Assembly: GCF_033439725.1 (NCBI RefSeq)
Contig: NW_026944384.1
Location: 496,001 to 560,000, forward strand
Origin: Neurospora tetraspora
Lineage: Eukaryota > Ascomycota > Sordariomycetes > Sordariales > Sordariaceae
Direction of reading: 5' to 3'
DNA: 64,000 nt
Below the pieces are notes generated by a model. It ran no database searches. It was not told the origin of the DNA and saw only the letters and a program-made list of their open reading frames with translations. Numbering within the stretch: position 1 is the stretch's first letter; each line of letters starts with the position of its first letter. This document shows positions 11,832 through 23,756 of the stretch, piece after piece. Made by a program: the position numbers and the translations under genes.

Positions 11832-12559
11832 GTCTTTTTTTGTTTGTTGAATGTGACTCGGGGAGACTGGCTTATGAAGGGCAAGTGACGGGAAGGAAGG
11901 TGGTTCAGGGAAGGTGCGGGTGAGGCAGGCAGGTGGGGTGGTGTTGTTTGCTGCGTGGTCTGGGTTCGGCGGGTCCGGCCGGTGTCGAAGGAAGGAAGGA
12001 AGGAAGGAAGGAAGGAAGGAAGGAAGGAAGGAAGGTATGCCAGGTAACGCCAGGTATCATCGTTGGCTTGGCAGTTGACACTTGACATCCGTACTGGCAA
12101 GAGACCCTCGTATTGTTGTGAAGAAAACGAGTGAGCACTTGGGAAGGCAAAGAGCACGCAGTCGCAGCTCTGGGATTTACGTACCTCTACAGTGTTAGAG
12201 AATGATCTTCCAGGGGAAAACATATCATTCAGTATCGTCTAGGCTACCGGGCTCAGGCTGATGATACCTCTAGGTGTTGATATGTCCAGACTCCAGACGC
12301 TTGAAGTCGGATATACACCTGGCACCTACGTCGGGGCATCCGACATCTCGAGCTCCACGCCCCTACCTACCAAGTTCCAAGCACGTCAAGGTTCAATCGG
12401 TCAGTGATTAAAGCAGAACACTCACTGCTTCAAGCTTGCAAGGTGCCCGGATATCATTGTCCCACATGGGCCATGCACACAAGCTTGTGAGTCTCACATT
12501 TACTCCTCTTTTACAGCAATAGCCTAGGTAGGTAGTGACGCTCCTCATCGCTTCACTGC
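11832..12559. other. Intergenic with a tetranucleotide repeat
   Basis: No gene is seen. Frames here are dominated by the GGAA run at 11987-12035, which reads as poly (PSFL) on the minus strand. Confidence 0.5.
11987..12035. repeat. (GGAA)n microsatellite
   Basis: About twelve uninterrupted tandem GAAG/GGAA units. Likely length-polymorphic between strains. Confidence 0.95.
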
Positions 12560-12565
12560 CGTGAC

Positions 12566-13723
12566 TTGGAGGTGATGGCGTACGTCTCTATGCGCGGTAT
12601 CACCGGCTATGGCCATTATCCTCGAGACGATGCGCTGGAGCCGTTGGTGAAGGTCATGTATGAGCCGAGAGACACTCAGCATTTCCACGAGACTTCACAT
12701 CAGTCAAGCTCTGGTCGTCTAAAGAACGAAGCCAAAGGCAAATTCACCAAGGATGAGTGGCATGAGTGGTTCTGGAAGTTTGGCACAATTCTCCCTTTAC
12801 CGAGCCGTCAAATCACTCCTTGTATGCCTTGGCCAGATTTCCTGCTTCCTTCGTTCATGGCAAGCCAGGATTCTTGAGAGAATCTCACCAAGACCTCCAA
12901 CAGGCTTGCCCGAAAGGAAAACTAAGGTGCCGCTGTCTGCTCCCCTTCAGTTACGGGAGCGGTCTACAATGCCTATGACCCTCCCGTCAGTGTCCCGGCC
13001 GGCCGTCGCAACTCACGGTGCGATCTCAAGTTTGAGGGACATCTAGACGGAATTGGTCCTGGAGGTGTTCGGATGGAGCAAGGATACCGTCCGTGGCACA
13101 AATAAATTGGTATCTCCCAGCAACTTGGCCCAAACAACACCAAACTCTATGGCCACTGCCCGAAAGCTCGGCAAGCCCACTCTCTTTATTACCATAACCA
13201 CGAACCCGAACAGGCCAGAGGTTCAACAAGATTTCCCACCCACCATACTTCTACGCGGCCTTCAATTTGAACACTTCAGGTACACAGCCACTCCAGTCAA
13301 AATAAACTCGTCCTCATTCGCAGCGCCGGTTGCCGCGCTGGACCACCCCATCATGAACAAGATGATGAAGGAGTTGGTGGCAATGGGGGACCGACCCATT
13401 TAGAGGGCTATGCATCGGTGCCAATGACGTATACCAGCGTTTTGTCGTCGGACAAATACAACGATGAGCGTCACCGGTACTGTTGGGAAGCGTTAACGAG
13501 CACTACACTGGCCTTGCGCGTTATCTCTTCACCTCGAAAGCGAATACGAAGTTCTGCAAGAAATGCACCACCACCGACAATTCCGGCCCTTTCGAGGTGT
13601 GCATTGAACGGCCTTTCAGCCGACAAGCGTCCGGATATCATGGGGCGTGTGTTCAATATGAAGGCGAATGTGCTGGTTAAGGAGCAGAGACAAGGAGCAC
13701 GTAATATCAATGGAGGGTCATAG
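12566..13723 (+). pseudogene. Decayed Helitron Rep-domain fragment
   Basis: Pieces of a Helitron replication-initiator/helicase protein. At about 13173-13229 the frame reads GKPTLFITITTNPNRPEVQQ, preceded by MATARKL; this matches the conserved 'GKPDLFITFTCNPxWPEI' block of Helitron Rep proteins. At about 13628-13684, in another frame, RPDIMGRVFNMKANVLVKE matches the next block ('RPDIVARVFxLKxxxLL'). In intact Helitrons these blocks are separated by about 15-20 residues; here they are about 400 bases apart and out of frame, so there has been an insertion or rearrangement plus frameshifting. No helicase motifs or Helitron ends were found, and the limits are those of the open frames around the motifs. 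The sequence is not AT-biased, so decay here is not by heavy RIP. Function is lost. Confidence 0.55.
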
Positions 13724-14251
13724 AGTCTTTGATGTTCATTCAGTAACAGCACGAACAAGCTGTCGTCAAACCACGTTCAGATTCAATTCAAGTCATGTAG
13801 ATGTACCATCCAGTTCCAGGTCGATCATCAATTCTTTATTTATTCTCAGTGACGCCAAAGCCCTCCACTCTGCTCATTTGTAAATGCTTCTCAAACCCAA
13901 ACCCAAACAAACAAACGTATCAAGTCCCAGACCAAAGGTCTTTTACGAAAATGATGCCCTCAAATTACGTCTCCGGCACTCCTCCTTCCATATGTGCAAG
14001 CGGCGCCAACCTCCCCCCACACTAACACCTTCCCATCCCAAGACCTCCCGTCCACCCTCCGTTTCCTCCACGACGAACCACAAATCATCCCGTCAAAACC
14101 ATACCATCACCTCGACCTTGTCCCTTCCTACTACATATAAATTCCTTGGTCGTGGTCGTGGTCGTACGGTTGTGATGCGGTGAAAGCTGGATATGGTTTT
14201 TATGCCAATACCATGCTCCCTTGTCACTGCCACTTCCCCCAACCACTATCA

Positions 14252-14370
14252 CTACCACTATCACCACCACCATCACGATCACGATCACCACCACCATCAC
14301 CTCCTCCTCCTCCTCCTCCTCCACCACCACCACCGCCACTACCCCCCACCCACCCACCCACCCACCCTTC
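14252..14370. repeat. Compound trinucleotide/tetranucleotide microsatellite
   Basis: Successive runs of (CACTAT)-like, (CACGAT), (CAC), (CTC) and (CCCA) units. The long Pro or His frames across it are by-products of the repeat. Confidence 0.9.
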
Positions 14371-14596
14371 CCACACCCAAAGTAACCTCACAACGAAGCA
14401 AGGGGCGAAACTCCCGTCTGCGGCCGAGCTCGTCGTCGTCGTGTGCCCCCCTCACGGCATCCAGCTCTGACCAAAAGAAGGCGTTTGTTTGGTACCTTCC
14501 TTTGATCAGAGCCGGAGCCAGAGCCGGGGCTGGGGCTGGGGCCGGGGCCAGGACCGGGACCGGGACCAGGGCGAGAGTCGGGGCCGGAGCCGAAGT

Positions 14597-14690
14597 CATC
14601 GTTGTCGTCGTCGTCGTCGTCATCGTCATCTTCTTCGTCCTCGTCCTCCTCTTCGTCCTCGTCCTCGTCCTCTTCCTCGCCGGAGGAGGA
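14597..14690. repeat. (GTC)n/(CTC)n trinucleotide-rich tract
   Basis: Imperfect trinucleotide run. On the plus strand it reads poly-Ser; on the minus strand it reads Glu/Asp-rich, which is the more plausible coding sense if it is coding at all. Confidence 0.8.
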
Positions 14691-14946
14691 GGCGGCAGAG
14701 GAGAGGGAGGGGCCGGACGCAGACAGCTTCCTCCTTTTGGAGGGAGGGCTGGGGGTGGCGCTGCTGCTGCTGTTGGAAGGGGAGCGAGGGCGCTTTGCTC
14801 CTGCAGAGACGAGAGGAGAGCCGAGGGTGTCTGCTCCAAGAGCCGAGGAGCGCTAGTCCCCGGACCCTTGGGCATAGCCCTCGAACTCTCCCCTCGCCGC
14901 CGCGACGTCGCCGAAGATGGTGTTGGAGACTGGAAAGGAATGGAAG

Positions 14947-15488
14947 TTAGAATGTACGGTAGGTACTCTTCGCTGATTCTTGATGGGCAGGTTGAAATGT
15001 CAAGATGTATCTCCATTTATGGACGGCCACAGCAACGGTCATTCTGGCCAGGGCATGGTCACCATGGGCCTTGACGTGGTGATCGGCGATCCAGGTTTGG
15101 CCGTTGGCCGCCTCTGAGGTAGGGGTGAATTAAGGGTGAAAACAAGTTGAGATGACTTACCACGCGGAACGTTGTTCCTCGGCTGGGGAGGCCAAAGCCA
15201 GGGCGGCGGCTGGGGAAACCTGGCTGGCTGGAGCCGGGCAGGCCGGGGCAAGGCAGGCTGTGGCTGGGGATGCCAGTTGGGGCAGTCTTCGCATCTCTGG
15301 TGGTCGCAGACGACCAGGATCTCTCCATCATCCTCGACGATCTGGTAGTCCTCGTCAAACGACGACCACTGCTCCTGGAGTGCTTCGTGGGCATCAGGCG
15401 AGTAGGGTTCCTGGTGAAGCACCCAGTCGCAGCGGTCGTCGGTTCGACCAGTAGCGTTGCACTGGCAGCACACCCACTGGGAAGTCAT
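14947..15488 (-). CDS. Cysteine-rich protein, member A of a three-gene family
   Basis: Function unknown. Exons 15488-15161 and 15113-14947 (47-base intron, GTAAGT donor, phase 1) give about 164 residues. The N-terminus carries the core shared with the genes at 20733 and 33304: W5-V-C7-C8-x-C10, a further Cys at 20, then C61-D-H63-x2-C66-x2-C69. This Cys/His set would suit metal binding, which is inference. Residues 72-105 are Pro/Gln/Trp-rich. Exon 2 adds a His-containing tail (WIADHHVKAHGDH). Unlike the other two members it lacks the N-terminal block before the Trp. The 3' end is uncertain, because a strong acceptor at about 14930 suggests more exons. A TATA-like box lies 213 bases upstream. 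Confidence 0.6.
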
Positions 15489-15700
15489 GGTTGAGGAGAT
15501 ATGGTTGGAGGAGATGTGGTTATTTGCGAGAGTGTGTGAGAGTTGAGAGTTGGTGAGAGTTGAGAGTGTGTGAAGAAGTAAAAACTTTCTGTGAGAAAAG
15601 GTCTGGTCACGTCGATGTGAGTGAGTGAGTCAGTTTTGACTTTCTAGAAAGTTGAAAAAGAAGAAAAGAGGAAGAAGAGGAAAGCAGTCAGAGACTGGCA

Positions 15701-15709
15701 ATTTATAAA
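15701..15709 (-). promoter_or_regulatory. TATA-like box upstream of cysteine-rich gene A
   Basis: On the minus strand TTTATAAAT lies 213 bases before the ATG at 15488. A similar distance separates a TATA-like box from the start of the gene at 33304. Confidence 0.35.
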
Positions 15710-18700
15710 GAAAAAAGGCACAGAGTGCGAGCCCCACTTTCAAGTCCGATATTGTCTATTCGAACGCAGTGTTGCCTACTGTCACGCGTGTCCATAAGCA
15801 GTTTCAAGGGGAATGGTTCGTCTGAACTAGATCTGATGAGCAGAGCGAGGCGAGATAAGACGAGTACAGCATGTTTGCTCTTTTCAACTTCTGGGCAGGA
15901 CCTCCCGCACCCTCCTTGTTGTTTTTGCGCACCGGTTTTTGACTTCGCGGAGCCCTCGTCGACAGCAACTTTGCACGCTTGGTCTTCAAATGTTACTAAA
16001 TAGACCAAGGATAACTCATATGGTTCTCTCTGTTTCTCACGCGAAGAGGCCTGCAACTGTGACGACCTAGTAGTATCAACATACTACTAGACTTTTGCCA
16101 TGATCCGTAACTGGGGTCGGCAGGACAACGTCAGATGTGGGGACATAGAGGCAAGGGACTGAAGGTCTATCGTCCAAAAAGATGTGTATTAATCACAATC
16201 TGAATTTCGACGTCCATATCAGAATCTCCAGACGTCGAGGACATACTCTCCAGACGTTGCAACCATGTGGGCTATCGTACAAGTAAATCCTGCGAGGGTG
16301 TGAGCAGACCAGTGACTGGTCCCGAGAGACCAGGACCTTGGTTGCTAATGTCTCTGAGTCTAGACCGTGATCTGACCCATAGCACTTCATCTGAAATGCT
16401 CAGATCTTTTGTAAAAAGCGAAGAAGAATGTTTGTGAAACATCTAGCGCCTTACGTGTAGCTGACGGTGAGATGGAAACCGACACTCGCTATTTTGATGA
16501 CGTTGCTATGGAGATTCACGCTCGCAAGGAAACTGGTTGCTTCATCCAAAGCAGAACAGGGGGTTTATAGCAAAAGGTTGAGGGATAAGATGAAACAGGA
16601 AAGCAAGGCATGGGTAGGATTGACATGATTGGATGCCCTGCTTTTAGGAGGAGGAGTCTGAGGGGTGAGAAGCCCGGCTAATGATGGGATGAGTGAAGCA
16701 ACTTCAACGATGGTGGGCTACGACTGCCATACGAGAGGAGGGCTTGCGGGGTTGTAGCTTTTGGAATCTTGAAGGGCGGTGCCCGTGGCCCGCGAGTGAC
16801 GCTTGATGGTGGGGTGACAGGAAGTTGAAAAGGCAAGTGCGAAGAATGGTAAGGTGGGCGTGATTGGACACTTGTAGGAAGAGGAAAGGAAAACCCAGGT
16901 AAAAGCCTTCAAGGCACGCTTTGATTAAATCAGAGCGGTTGCTGTAGTCGAGAGGATTGTCAGCTTCTGCACCTTTGCTCCTCGGCCTTGCGCAGTAGTT
17001 GGAGGTTTTCGTTGTGGTTTTCGTCTTCGTATGGTAGAGTTGGTCGACGCGGGCCTGCGCCGCGACTTCCTCCTGCTTCACCATCCTCACAGATTCCTTC
17101 CACCTGGAGCGCCTTTGGCGCGACATACTTGCTCTCGTGCCTCGGCTTGGTCCTTCTTGCTCAAGTCACCTCGGACGAGCCTGCCGCCCACGAGAGACTG
17201 CCCCGCAGTCTGAAAATACGGTAGATGAACTGCGGTGGGCCACGACTTTCCCAGTAGTCCTGTCCAACACTCTGCCAATCGAGAACTGCAACTGAATCTT
17301 CCAGTTTTCAGTAAAAAACAGCTTTTGTCCGTACTCCAGAGCTCATGGATAGAGGTGTGAACACTACCACTCTTACGAGCAAAGCGCTCGCCTGGATGAG
17401 CTGTGCTCCTTGCTATAGGTCATGTATGAGTTCTATGCTTCCAGCGCTACCCACACATGCGGCTGACGATGCTATCAGATATCAACCCCTCAAGGTCTCC
17501 GAGTGACGCCGGCGGCACCGGTCCCTCCGACTTCCACGACAGAAGACGATGCCTGCCGTTTAGTTCCAAACTCATCTCGATCCTTGGCGATCTCTTCTCG
17601 CCGGTGTCCCCATCATCATCACGAGTCCGTATCAGAACCAATACCACGCCACGCCGCAAAGACTGAACTGCTTCCTCCGCAGACTGTAACAGGAGGCCTT
17701 TTGGTCTTGGCTGCCTCAGCGAGAGACGCCGTTACGGTGCCACAGTCCGGCCTGAGAAAATACTTCACGTGTGGTTTCAGCCATGAGACTCAGCCCGGAG
17801 CCCGTCTCCTACTTGACAACAATACTCCGGCTCCTATCCGGGCCCGACTGAGCCACAGTCGACTGATTCTCGGGGCTCGCGGAAGCCAGCGTCAATACTT
17901 GCTGCCCGGGCTTGGTGGTAGTCAGTGTCTTGCTTCCTCGTTACTCGTCGTAACCGCGCGCACAGCTTCGTTCAGTATTTGCCTTCGACGACAACTCCGA
18001 GCTTCGAATCACCACAACTTCACCTCCGTAAATACACCATGAGTTAGAGCTGAGCGGATGCTGGCGTGTCAAAGAGGCGTTACCAGACTCTTTATTAGAT
18101 TGTCCACCACGCGAGACATTGTTTGAGCCGGCGGAGCACAAAACGCATCAAGATATATTGTCCGCCTCCGTGTACTCCTGAGATCTCGCTTATGGCCGCT
18201 AAACTCTCAACTCCTTTGGAAGATGAAAGCGCCTCTCCCTGCGCCTCGCCGAGGTTCCTGGCAGGCAAATGTGGGATCAGATGTTGCGATATGCCAAAAT
18301 CCTTCGTGTAACCAAGGTACGATCCAACCTGTATCTCTCACAGTGCTTTTTCTCCTACCCAATATCCAGCCACAGACGTGATGGGCGCATCCAAAACCGC
18401 TCTGTTGGGAGTATTTCCATGCTGCTTTGCGCTGACCGTTCGCTCTGTGGCTTGGGCTAACCACCGATTACTGATAGGGCTATGAGGGGCTGCAAGATAT
18501 CCAAAGAGAAGTCGTCTGTGGCCCTTGAGGGGTCGGAAAGATCTGAGAGACAAGCGCGGAAGGAGAATTGTCGTGAGATGATACCCGTCTTAGACTATTC
18601 AGATCTGCTCCTTCAAGGTCTTTGATCCTGCCTCTCCAAGGTCTTTGATCCTGCCTCATCAACCGCATGCAGCTTTCGTACGCACAATGCATGCAGGTAC

Positions 18701-20392
18701 TGTTCTGATTCTGTAGGTACGTTGCCGCACTTTGCCTGCCGGAGAGCAGTCCACTAACTCTCCGTTATTTGCGTCAGCATATGTCGATTGCCGGCCAGGC
18801 CCAACTGTCTTGGGAGGCTGAGCTAAATTTGCAAGTCTCCAAGACATTCCGCCAAGGGTCCCTCTCTACATGAAGCGAAGGGGCGAAAAAGGAGAAGGTG
18901 GGGCCGTTGCCATGACATGTTTTCTTATTGTTTGGCAGAAAAAGGGGCAAGCCACTCGTTTCCCTCGCATGCTACGGAGGCCGGTCAGCAAGGATCAACA
19001 GCAAAAAAGTATTCAGGAGAAACGCCATCCGGGCCCTATGCTGTCCTTCTTTTGACATTCAACGCTTCTGCAGTCTGCACCATGGGACGGCGGGAGGCGG
19101 CCAAAGAGCGAGGATTTGTGTGACAACACCAACCTTGGACATGGGAGACCGGTCGAGCTCCCAGGAGTCCCAGCTGCTGTCTCAGTCCTATGCTGTAAGT
19201 CCATGTCAAGACACCGGAGGAGTTGGGCTCTGCCGAATCTCTCGCGATATCCCGCGACTGACCATTGACAGTAGAAGAACGACACGATGGCTGTTTCATC
19301 ATTGATGCGTCATGCGAGTCGGGCCCCTCGGCGGCCTGGCTGCTTTGGACTAAACAGCCATTCGGATTACAAAATCCGTTAGGTTACGGACGTAGCTCGA
19401 GAGGAAAGCGAAGCTTGGATCATCACGACACCATCACAGACTCCGTGCCGTTGCCGCTTTATTCCGAATACGCTGCAAACCGCCGAATCGAGGGCCTGCG
19501 AGGCCACGCCGTGTAGAGACGCCGCAATCGCCCAAAGCATTTCTATAACCAAGCTATTCTCGGAGGGCGTCCACGTTGAGATGAGAACACCGTCATACTC
19601 GTCTGATGGCAGATATGGCGAGATGTGGATGTTGAAGAACCTTCAAGGTCTCTCTCAGATATCGCTGACTGATAGCGGACAAATCGCAGTATCCAGTCGC
19701 CAAGTTCAAGCCCCAAGTGCATCAGAGAGCCGAGAAGTCAACGTCCCCGGCGCTTGGCTCCCTAGAAGAGGCACTACCACAGCTGTCTCAGAGCTTGTAC
19801 AACCATCATCGAGAGTTTAGCCCGACTACATTCACAGACCCACGTTTCTCCCATGCTTTACAGTCGCCCATCGTTCACCGAGGCACCCACGTGCTTCGCT
19901 GAGCTGTTGACCGTAACGGCGCTTGCTTGGCAGGGAAATGACACCACATCTTGGACAATGGCTTGCCAAATATCGACCTGATTAGGAAGTCTGCGATGTA
20001 CACAGCGGCCAGTACTTCCGAATTCTGCTTCAGGGTTCACTTGGTTTGTGCTGCCCCACGGAGCTTCAAGGAGAGATCGAATCGGCATCGAGCCGAAGGA
20101 ATGGCACGATGGAGCGGACGAGACATGCCAGTCAGATGCAAAGGAAAGGGTAGAAATGAACAGGAACAGAGGAAGAAGATATAAGGAGATGGCAAGGTGC
20201 ATCTCAAGTGTACCGGAAAAGGGTCGTTAGCGACAACATTTTCCAACTTGAAGTTTATCACTACTCCGGCCAGTCAATCGACGACCAGACACTTGACAGA
20301 CACTCTTGAAAAGAATATTGATCCACAACGTACCTTCAAGACAGCTAAGAGAAGAGCCTAACCAGACCGCAAAGCTCATCCCACAACATCCT
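15710..20392. other. Gene-poor 4.7 kb
   Basis: Frames of 60-179 codons on both strands show no recognised domain. Two stretches look faintly coding: minus strand about 16910-17200, with a Gln/Glu/Arg-rich coiled-coil-like segment (QEEVAAQARVDQL) beside a GTATGT donor; and plus strand 17503-18042, the longest frame. Neither extends into a gene I can support. A 23-base tandem duplication is at 18614-18659. Base composition is ordinary, with no RIP signature. Confidence 0.4.
18614..18659. repeat. 23-base tandem duplication
   Basis: Two adjacent, nearly identical copies of a unit beginning CAAGGTCTTTGATCCTGCCT. Too short to infer an origin. Confidence 0.85.
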
Positions 20393-20462
20393 GTAAGTTC
20401 TACTGCGGCATCAAAGATTGCTGAAGGAAAAGCTAACATTAACTTCCTTCTGAGACAAACAG
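20393..20462 (+). other. Probable 5'-UTR intron of cysteine-rich gene B
   Basis: A GTAAGT donor at 20393, a GCTAAC branch-like site and a CAG acceptor ending at 20462 form a 70-base intron-like unit 270 bases before the ATG at 20733. It has no coding frame on either side, so it would be a leader intron. If spliced, transcription must start upstream of 20393. Confidence 0.35.
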
Positions 20463-20732
20463 ACGCAGACCGATCAAGAGAACGGCCAGTTGTAGCTGTC
20501 TGTTAGTCAAACTCCAGAAACAGACAAAAGAAGGACTATTATATCCAAATCAAACTTCATTGGACACGACAATAGAGCAACACCAGACTTCTTTGAGAGG
20601 TGACATATCAGTGTTTCGGCCACTTGAAGTCAAGACACACGGGGAAACTCAACTGCTTCAAGAAATTGGGAGAGAAGCAGGATACAAAGGCCGTCGCGAC
20701 TTCGAAGAGAAGAAATAATACAAACGGACAAA

Positions 20733-21347
20733 ATGTGCACCTACCACTACCTCCACCACCACCACATCCCTCCCTGCCCAAAAGACCTCTACTTCGTAAT
20801 CCACTACCTCTTCTGCCCCGACGCCACCATCGATCTCACCACCGGCAACCGCCAACCATGCAACAACGCCATCTACGACGACTCTCACCTTGCGTCCACA
20901 GCCATGTCTGCCTCCATGTCCAACAGCATGTCCAACAGCATCTCAACCTTATCCACCTCCCCAACCTCCTCTCAGTCCTCCGCATCAACAACATCCTACT
21001 ACTCCAACGACGGCACCTCCTTCCCCGTCGACTACACCTCCCTCTACTTCTCCACCGCATCCATGTCCCTCAGCCAGCAACAACAAACACAAACAATGGA
21101 CTTCAACAACCCCTGCGCCTCCTCCACCTGCCTGACCTCTCTCGAGTGTTCCTCAGGGCAATGCCGACTCGAACAACTAGGTGGCAAATGGACGTGCTGC
21201 AGGTGCGGGGGAAAGGGGAATGAGTATGCGTGGTGTAAAGCAAGACCGGGACTGGTTAGGGGGGCGGATCCGGATATGGTTTGTTATCATGTTGTTTGTG
21301 GGGGGTGTCGAGCGAGTTCTTCACATGAGGGTAAGAAGAGGAGGTGA
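20733..21347 (+). CDS. Cysteine-rich protein, member B of a three-gene family
   Basis: Unknown function. The frame is 204 codons. Residues 1-50 form a His/Cys-rich block (MCTYHYLHHHH, then CPDATIDLTTG at 28-38) that aligns with the start of the gene at 33304. Residues 52-125 are a Ser/Thr-rich linker absent from that gene. The core is C139-x4-C144-x8-W153-T-C155-C156-x-C158, then W167-C168, then C184-Y-H186-x2-C189-x2-C192. A GTAAGA donor falls just after this core (HEG-GTAAGA). A phase-1 intron in that place, as in gene C, would replace the last four codons with an unidentified exon; the open stretch to about 21589 is a candidate but would need an intron of only 35 bases. No signal peptide is evident. 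Confidence 0.65.
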   Translation: MCTYHYLHHHHIPPCPKDLYFVIHYLFCPDATIDLTTGNRQPCNNAIYDDSHLASTAMSASMSNSMSNSISTLSTSPTSSQSSASTTSYYSNDGTSFPVDYTSLYFSTASMSLSQQQQTQTMDFNNPCASSTCLTSLECSSGQCRLEQLGGKWTCCRCGGKGNEYAWCKARPGLVRGADPDMVCYHVVCGGCRASSSHEGKKRR

Positions 21348-22701
21348 AGAATTGGGGTGGGAAAGTAAGGAGAAGAAGAACGAAGAAAGGGAACAGAGGA
21401 TTGAGGGTGGATGAAAAGAAAGAAGACACTGATTGGGTCCTGGGACCTGGGATGAGAAGTGAAGATGGGAGAGCAGAGGTATTTGCGCTGGACAACCGAA
21501 GGACTAGGCGTGAAGGAGAGAGAGGGAATGAACGAGTGTCTGAACTTGAGGCGCAAAGAGAGGGAAATGTGCAATGGAAGATACGGTGAGCCAAGAGATA
21601 GATGTTGGCAGATCATGGCCGGAAGAAGGAGTACAGACACAAGTGAAAGGCGTACATGGCAAGGGAAGTACCATGGAGAAAGGATGAAAGAAAAGTTGGC
21701 TGGTGATAGTCGGAGAACTTTGCAGCAACTATCGATAAGTCTGAAAGACCGAAGGTTAGAGCGAGACGTGCAGCGCGTGGTGGCGCACACCTTGGTTTTG
21801 TCCGCGTGTGGTGTGGCTGGAGCTGGACACCGCAAACGATAACTTGGCCGGTGTAGATGGGTTGAAAGCTAGGGACCAGCATGGTGGCTTGTTTTCTTCA
21901 CCGAAGTTTGCCTAGGTAACTTACCTAGTCATTGGACTTTGTTGTTTTCTGTCTTTCCCAGCCTAGAGGTATGTAGCAAGATCATTTCTCTTCACCAAGG
22001 AATTACACGTTATTCGTTGTTACTTCTGGCGTTTTCTTTGCCACCAGGTCTTCGGCTTCCTGTTGATGTTGCTTGGGAACATAGCCCTCGGATCATTCTT
22101 GGTTTGTACGTGGTGAGCTATCACCAGCGCTTCCTACAATTACACCCTCTCCAAGGTATCATCATCGTATATGCAGAACCATACCTCTCGATCACGCAGT
22201 CACCCATTGAGATTGCCTATTCAAGGCACATGTATCACCTGTTTTGCCTTGCCTAAGCCTCAACTTCAAGCCTCTGTACTTCCCATGTCCTTGCCCTTGT
22301 CAGATTTGATGTGCCTTGTCCTTGTCCTTGTCCTGTTCCTTGTCTTCATGGTTCCCTAGTCTTCCTTACGCTAATAGAACCTCTCTCTCTGCCTTGTTGA
22401 GCATCTCTTGCTTTCCACTTGAGATTCCCTTCCTTCACTAGGTGGGTTTTCCTGCACTAACAGCTCTTGAGTATCGTTACCTAGGTACCTACCCCCCCTT
22501 TCTCTACTTACCCTGTCCTTGTTGTGTTGCTCCTCCGATGTCCAACATGTTGACGTTGCCAACTATCGAACCATCATACAAACCATCATCGAACGATCTC
22601 TATCAGTTATCATCATGAACATTCCACTCCTCCTCTTTCTTCTTCTTCAGTTCTTTTCTCCTCGGAGCCTCTGGTCTGGTCAGTTAACCACCCACGATAG
22701 G

Positions 22702-22750
22702 CTATGGTATGGTATCATATGGTATGGTATGGTATGGTATGGTATGGTAG
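22702..22750. repeat. (TATGG)n pentanucleotide repeat
   Basis: About nine TATGG units with one interruption (ATCATATGG). Confidence 0.9.
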
Positions 22751-22778
22751 ACAGACTCCCTCACACCAAATCATGGTA

Positions 22779-22806
22779 CCACTGCCACTGCCACTGCCAC
22801 TGCCAC
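22779..22806. repeat. (CCACTG)n hexanucleotide repeat
   Basis: Four to five tandem CCACTG units. Confidence 0.9.
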
Positions 22807-23756
22807 CACACTCTTGGGCCCTTTGCCTTTGGGGACGGGAGCCAGGCTGCCAGAGTGCCAGCAGGACTGCGGGAGAGAGAAACCTGCATCCGTAGATTTC
22901 GTATATGCAGCTTTCACGCTTGTGAACAAAGTCTCAGATCATGCAGTTAATGCGCCAGATTCACATATAGCGGGCTGGCTGGCGGCTCTTGATGATGGGC
23001 GGTGGCTGATGACGCTGGCTGACCATTCATGTTGATGGCGATGATACCTAGGGTTTCTATCCGACACGTCGCTGTGTTAAGGAACTCCTGTCCTACCCAG
23101 GTAGTATATGCTATCTTAATTAGTAGAGAGAGCTATTCCGTCATTCTGGTTTGCTATTGTACACCGTATTCATGCCAAGGTATATTATATGTGTATCCGG
23201 ATGGGATCTCTTGTCCAGCCCTTAACTTCCCCTTTTCTGTGAGAGATGCGGGTTCCAGTCCCATAGAAATTGTGTTATCGACATGGTTAGGTAGGTAATT
23301 CCTCGTAGTTCACGGGCAGTACCGCATACCCCGTTTGTTTCTCTAGCTCCCGTACCAGCTACAGTATTCAGATCATGTAGTTCTCACAATTCCTCCCCTC
23401 TCAAAGCCCTTAGCCCTGTAAGTCATCCCGCATATTCCAACATGGATTAACCCTGTTGTCGACATGCTTTGCACGTCTTTGTTGCGCTCTGGTGGTGTTC
23501 AGTTGTTCATGACAGACCACTGTGATACAGGCTTTTATTTGGAATAGTATATGTTGCCTCTTCTAATGAGGCTTTCCATAGGTAGGCAGGCTCGTTCTCA
23601 ATAATGCTGAGAAGACAGTTCACAAGTGAGTGCTATTTGGGAGATCTTTCAATTTACCTTACTTTGCTCCTTTTTGCGGTACATACCTACTGTTCTCTAG
23701 CGTCTCTGTGCACTTCCCACATTTCCTCATGCTATGTAGATCCCCTTTACGCTTTC

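Larger units (their letters stand above)
13726..14946. other. Low-complexity region, possible further exons of the adjacent minus-strand gene
   Basis: Contains two long simple repeats (listed separately). On the minus strand one frame around 14560-14810 reads KRPRSPSNSS, then SKRRKLSASG, then a run of Glu/Asp; this looks like a genuine basic-then-acidic nuclear protein. A strong 3' splice site (CTAAC, pyrimidines, CAG) ends at about 14930. I could not connect these pieces into one gene with confidence. Confidence 0.35.
21348..23756. other. Intergenic with simple repeats
   Basis: No gene is supported. It holds a pentanucleotide and a hexanucleotide repeat near 22.7-22.8 kb. Frames are short and unbiased. 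Confidence 0.45.

Noticed and set aside
17503-18042. 179-codon frame in the gene-poor stretch
   Set aside because: No recognisable motif and no supporting signals at either end.
23215-23275. B-box-like GGGTTCCAGTCCC that might mark a tRNA or SINE
   Set aside because: No acceptor or D-arm pairing and no T run at a suitable distance.
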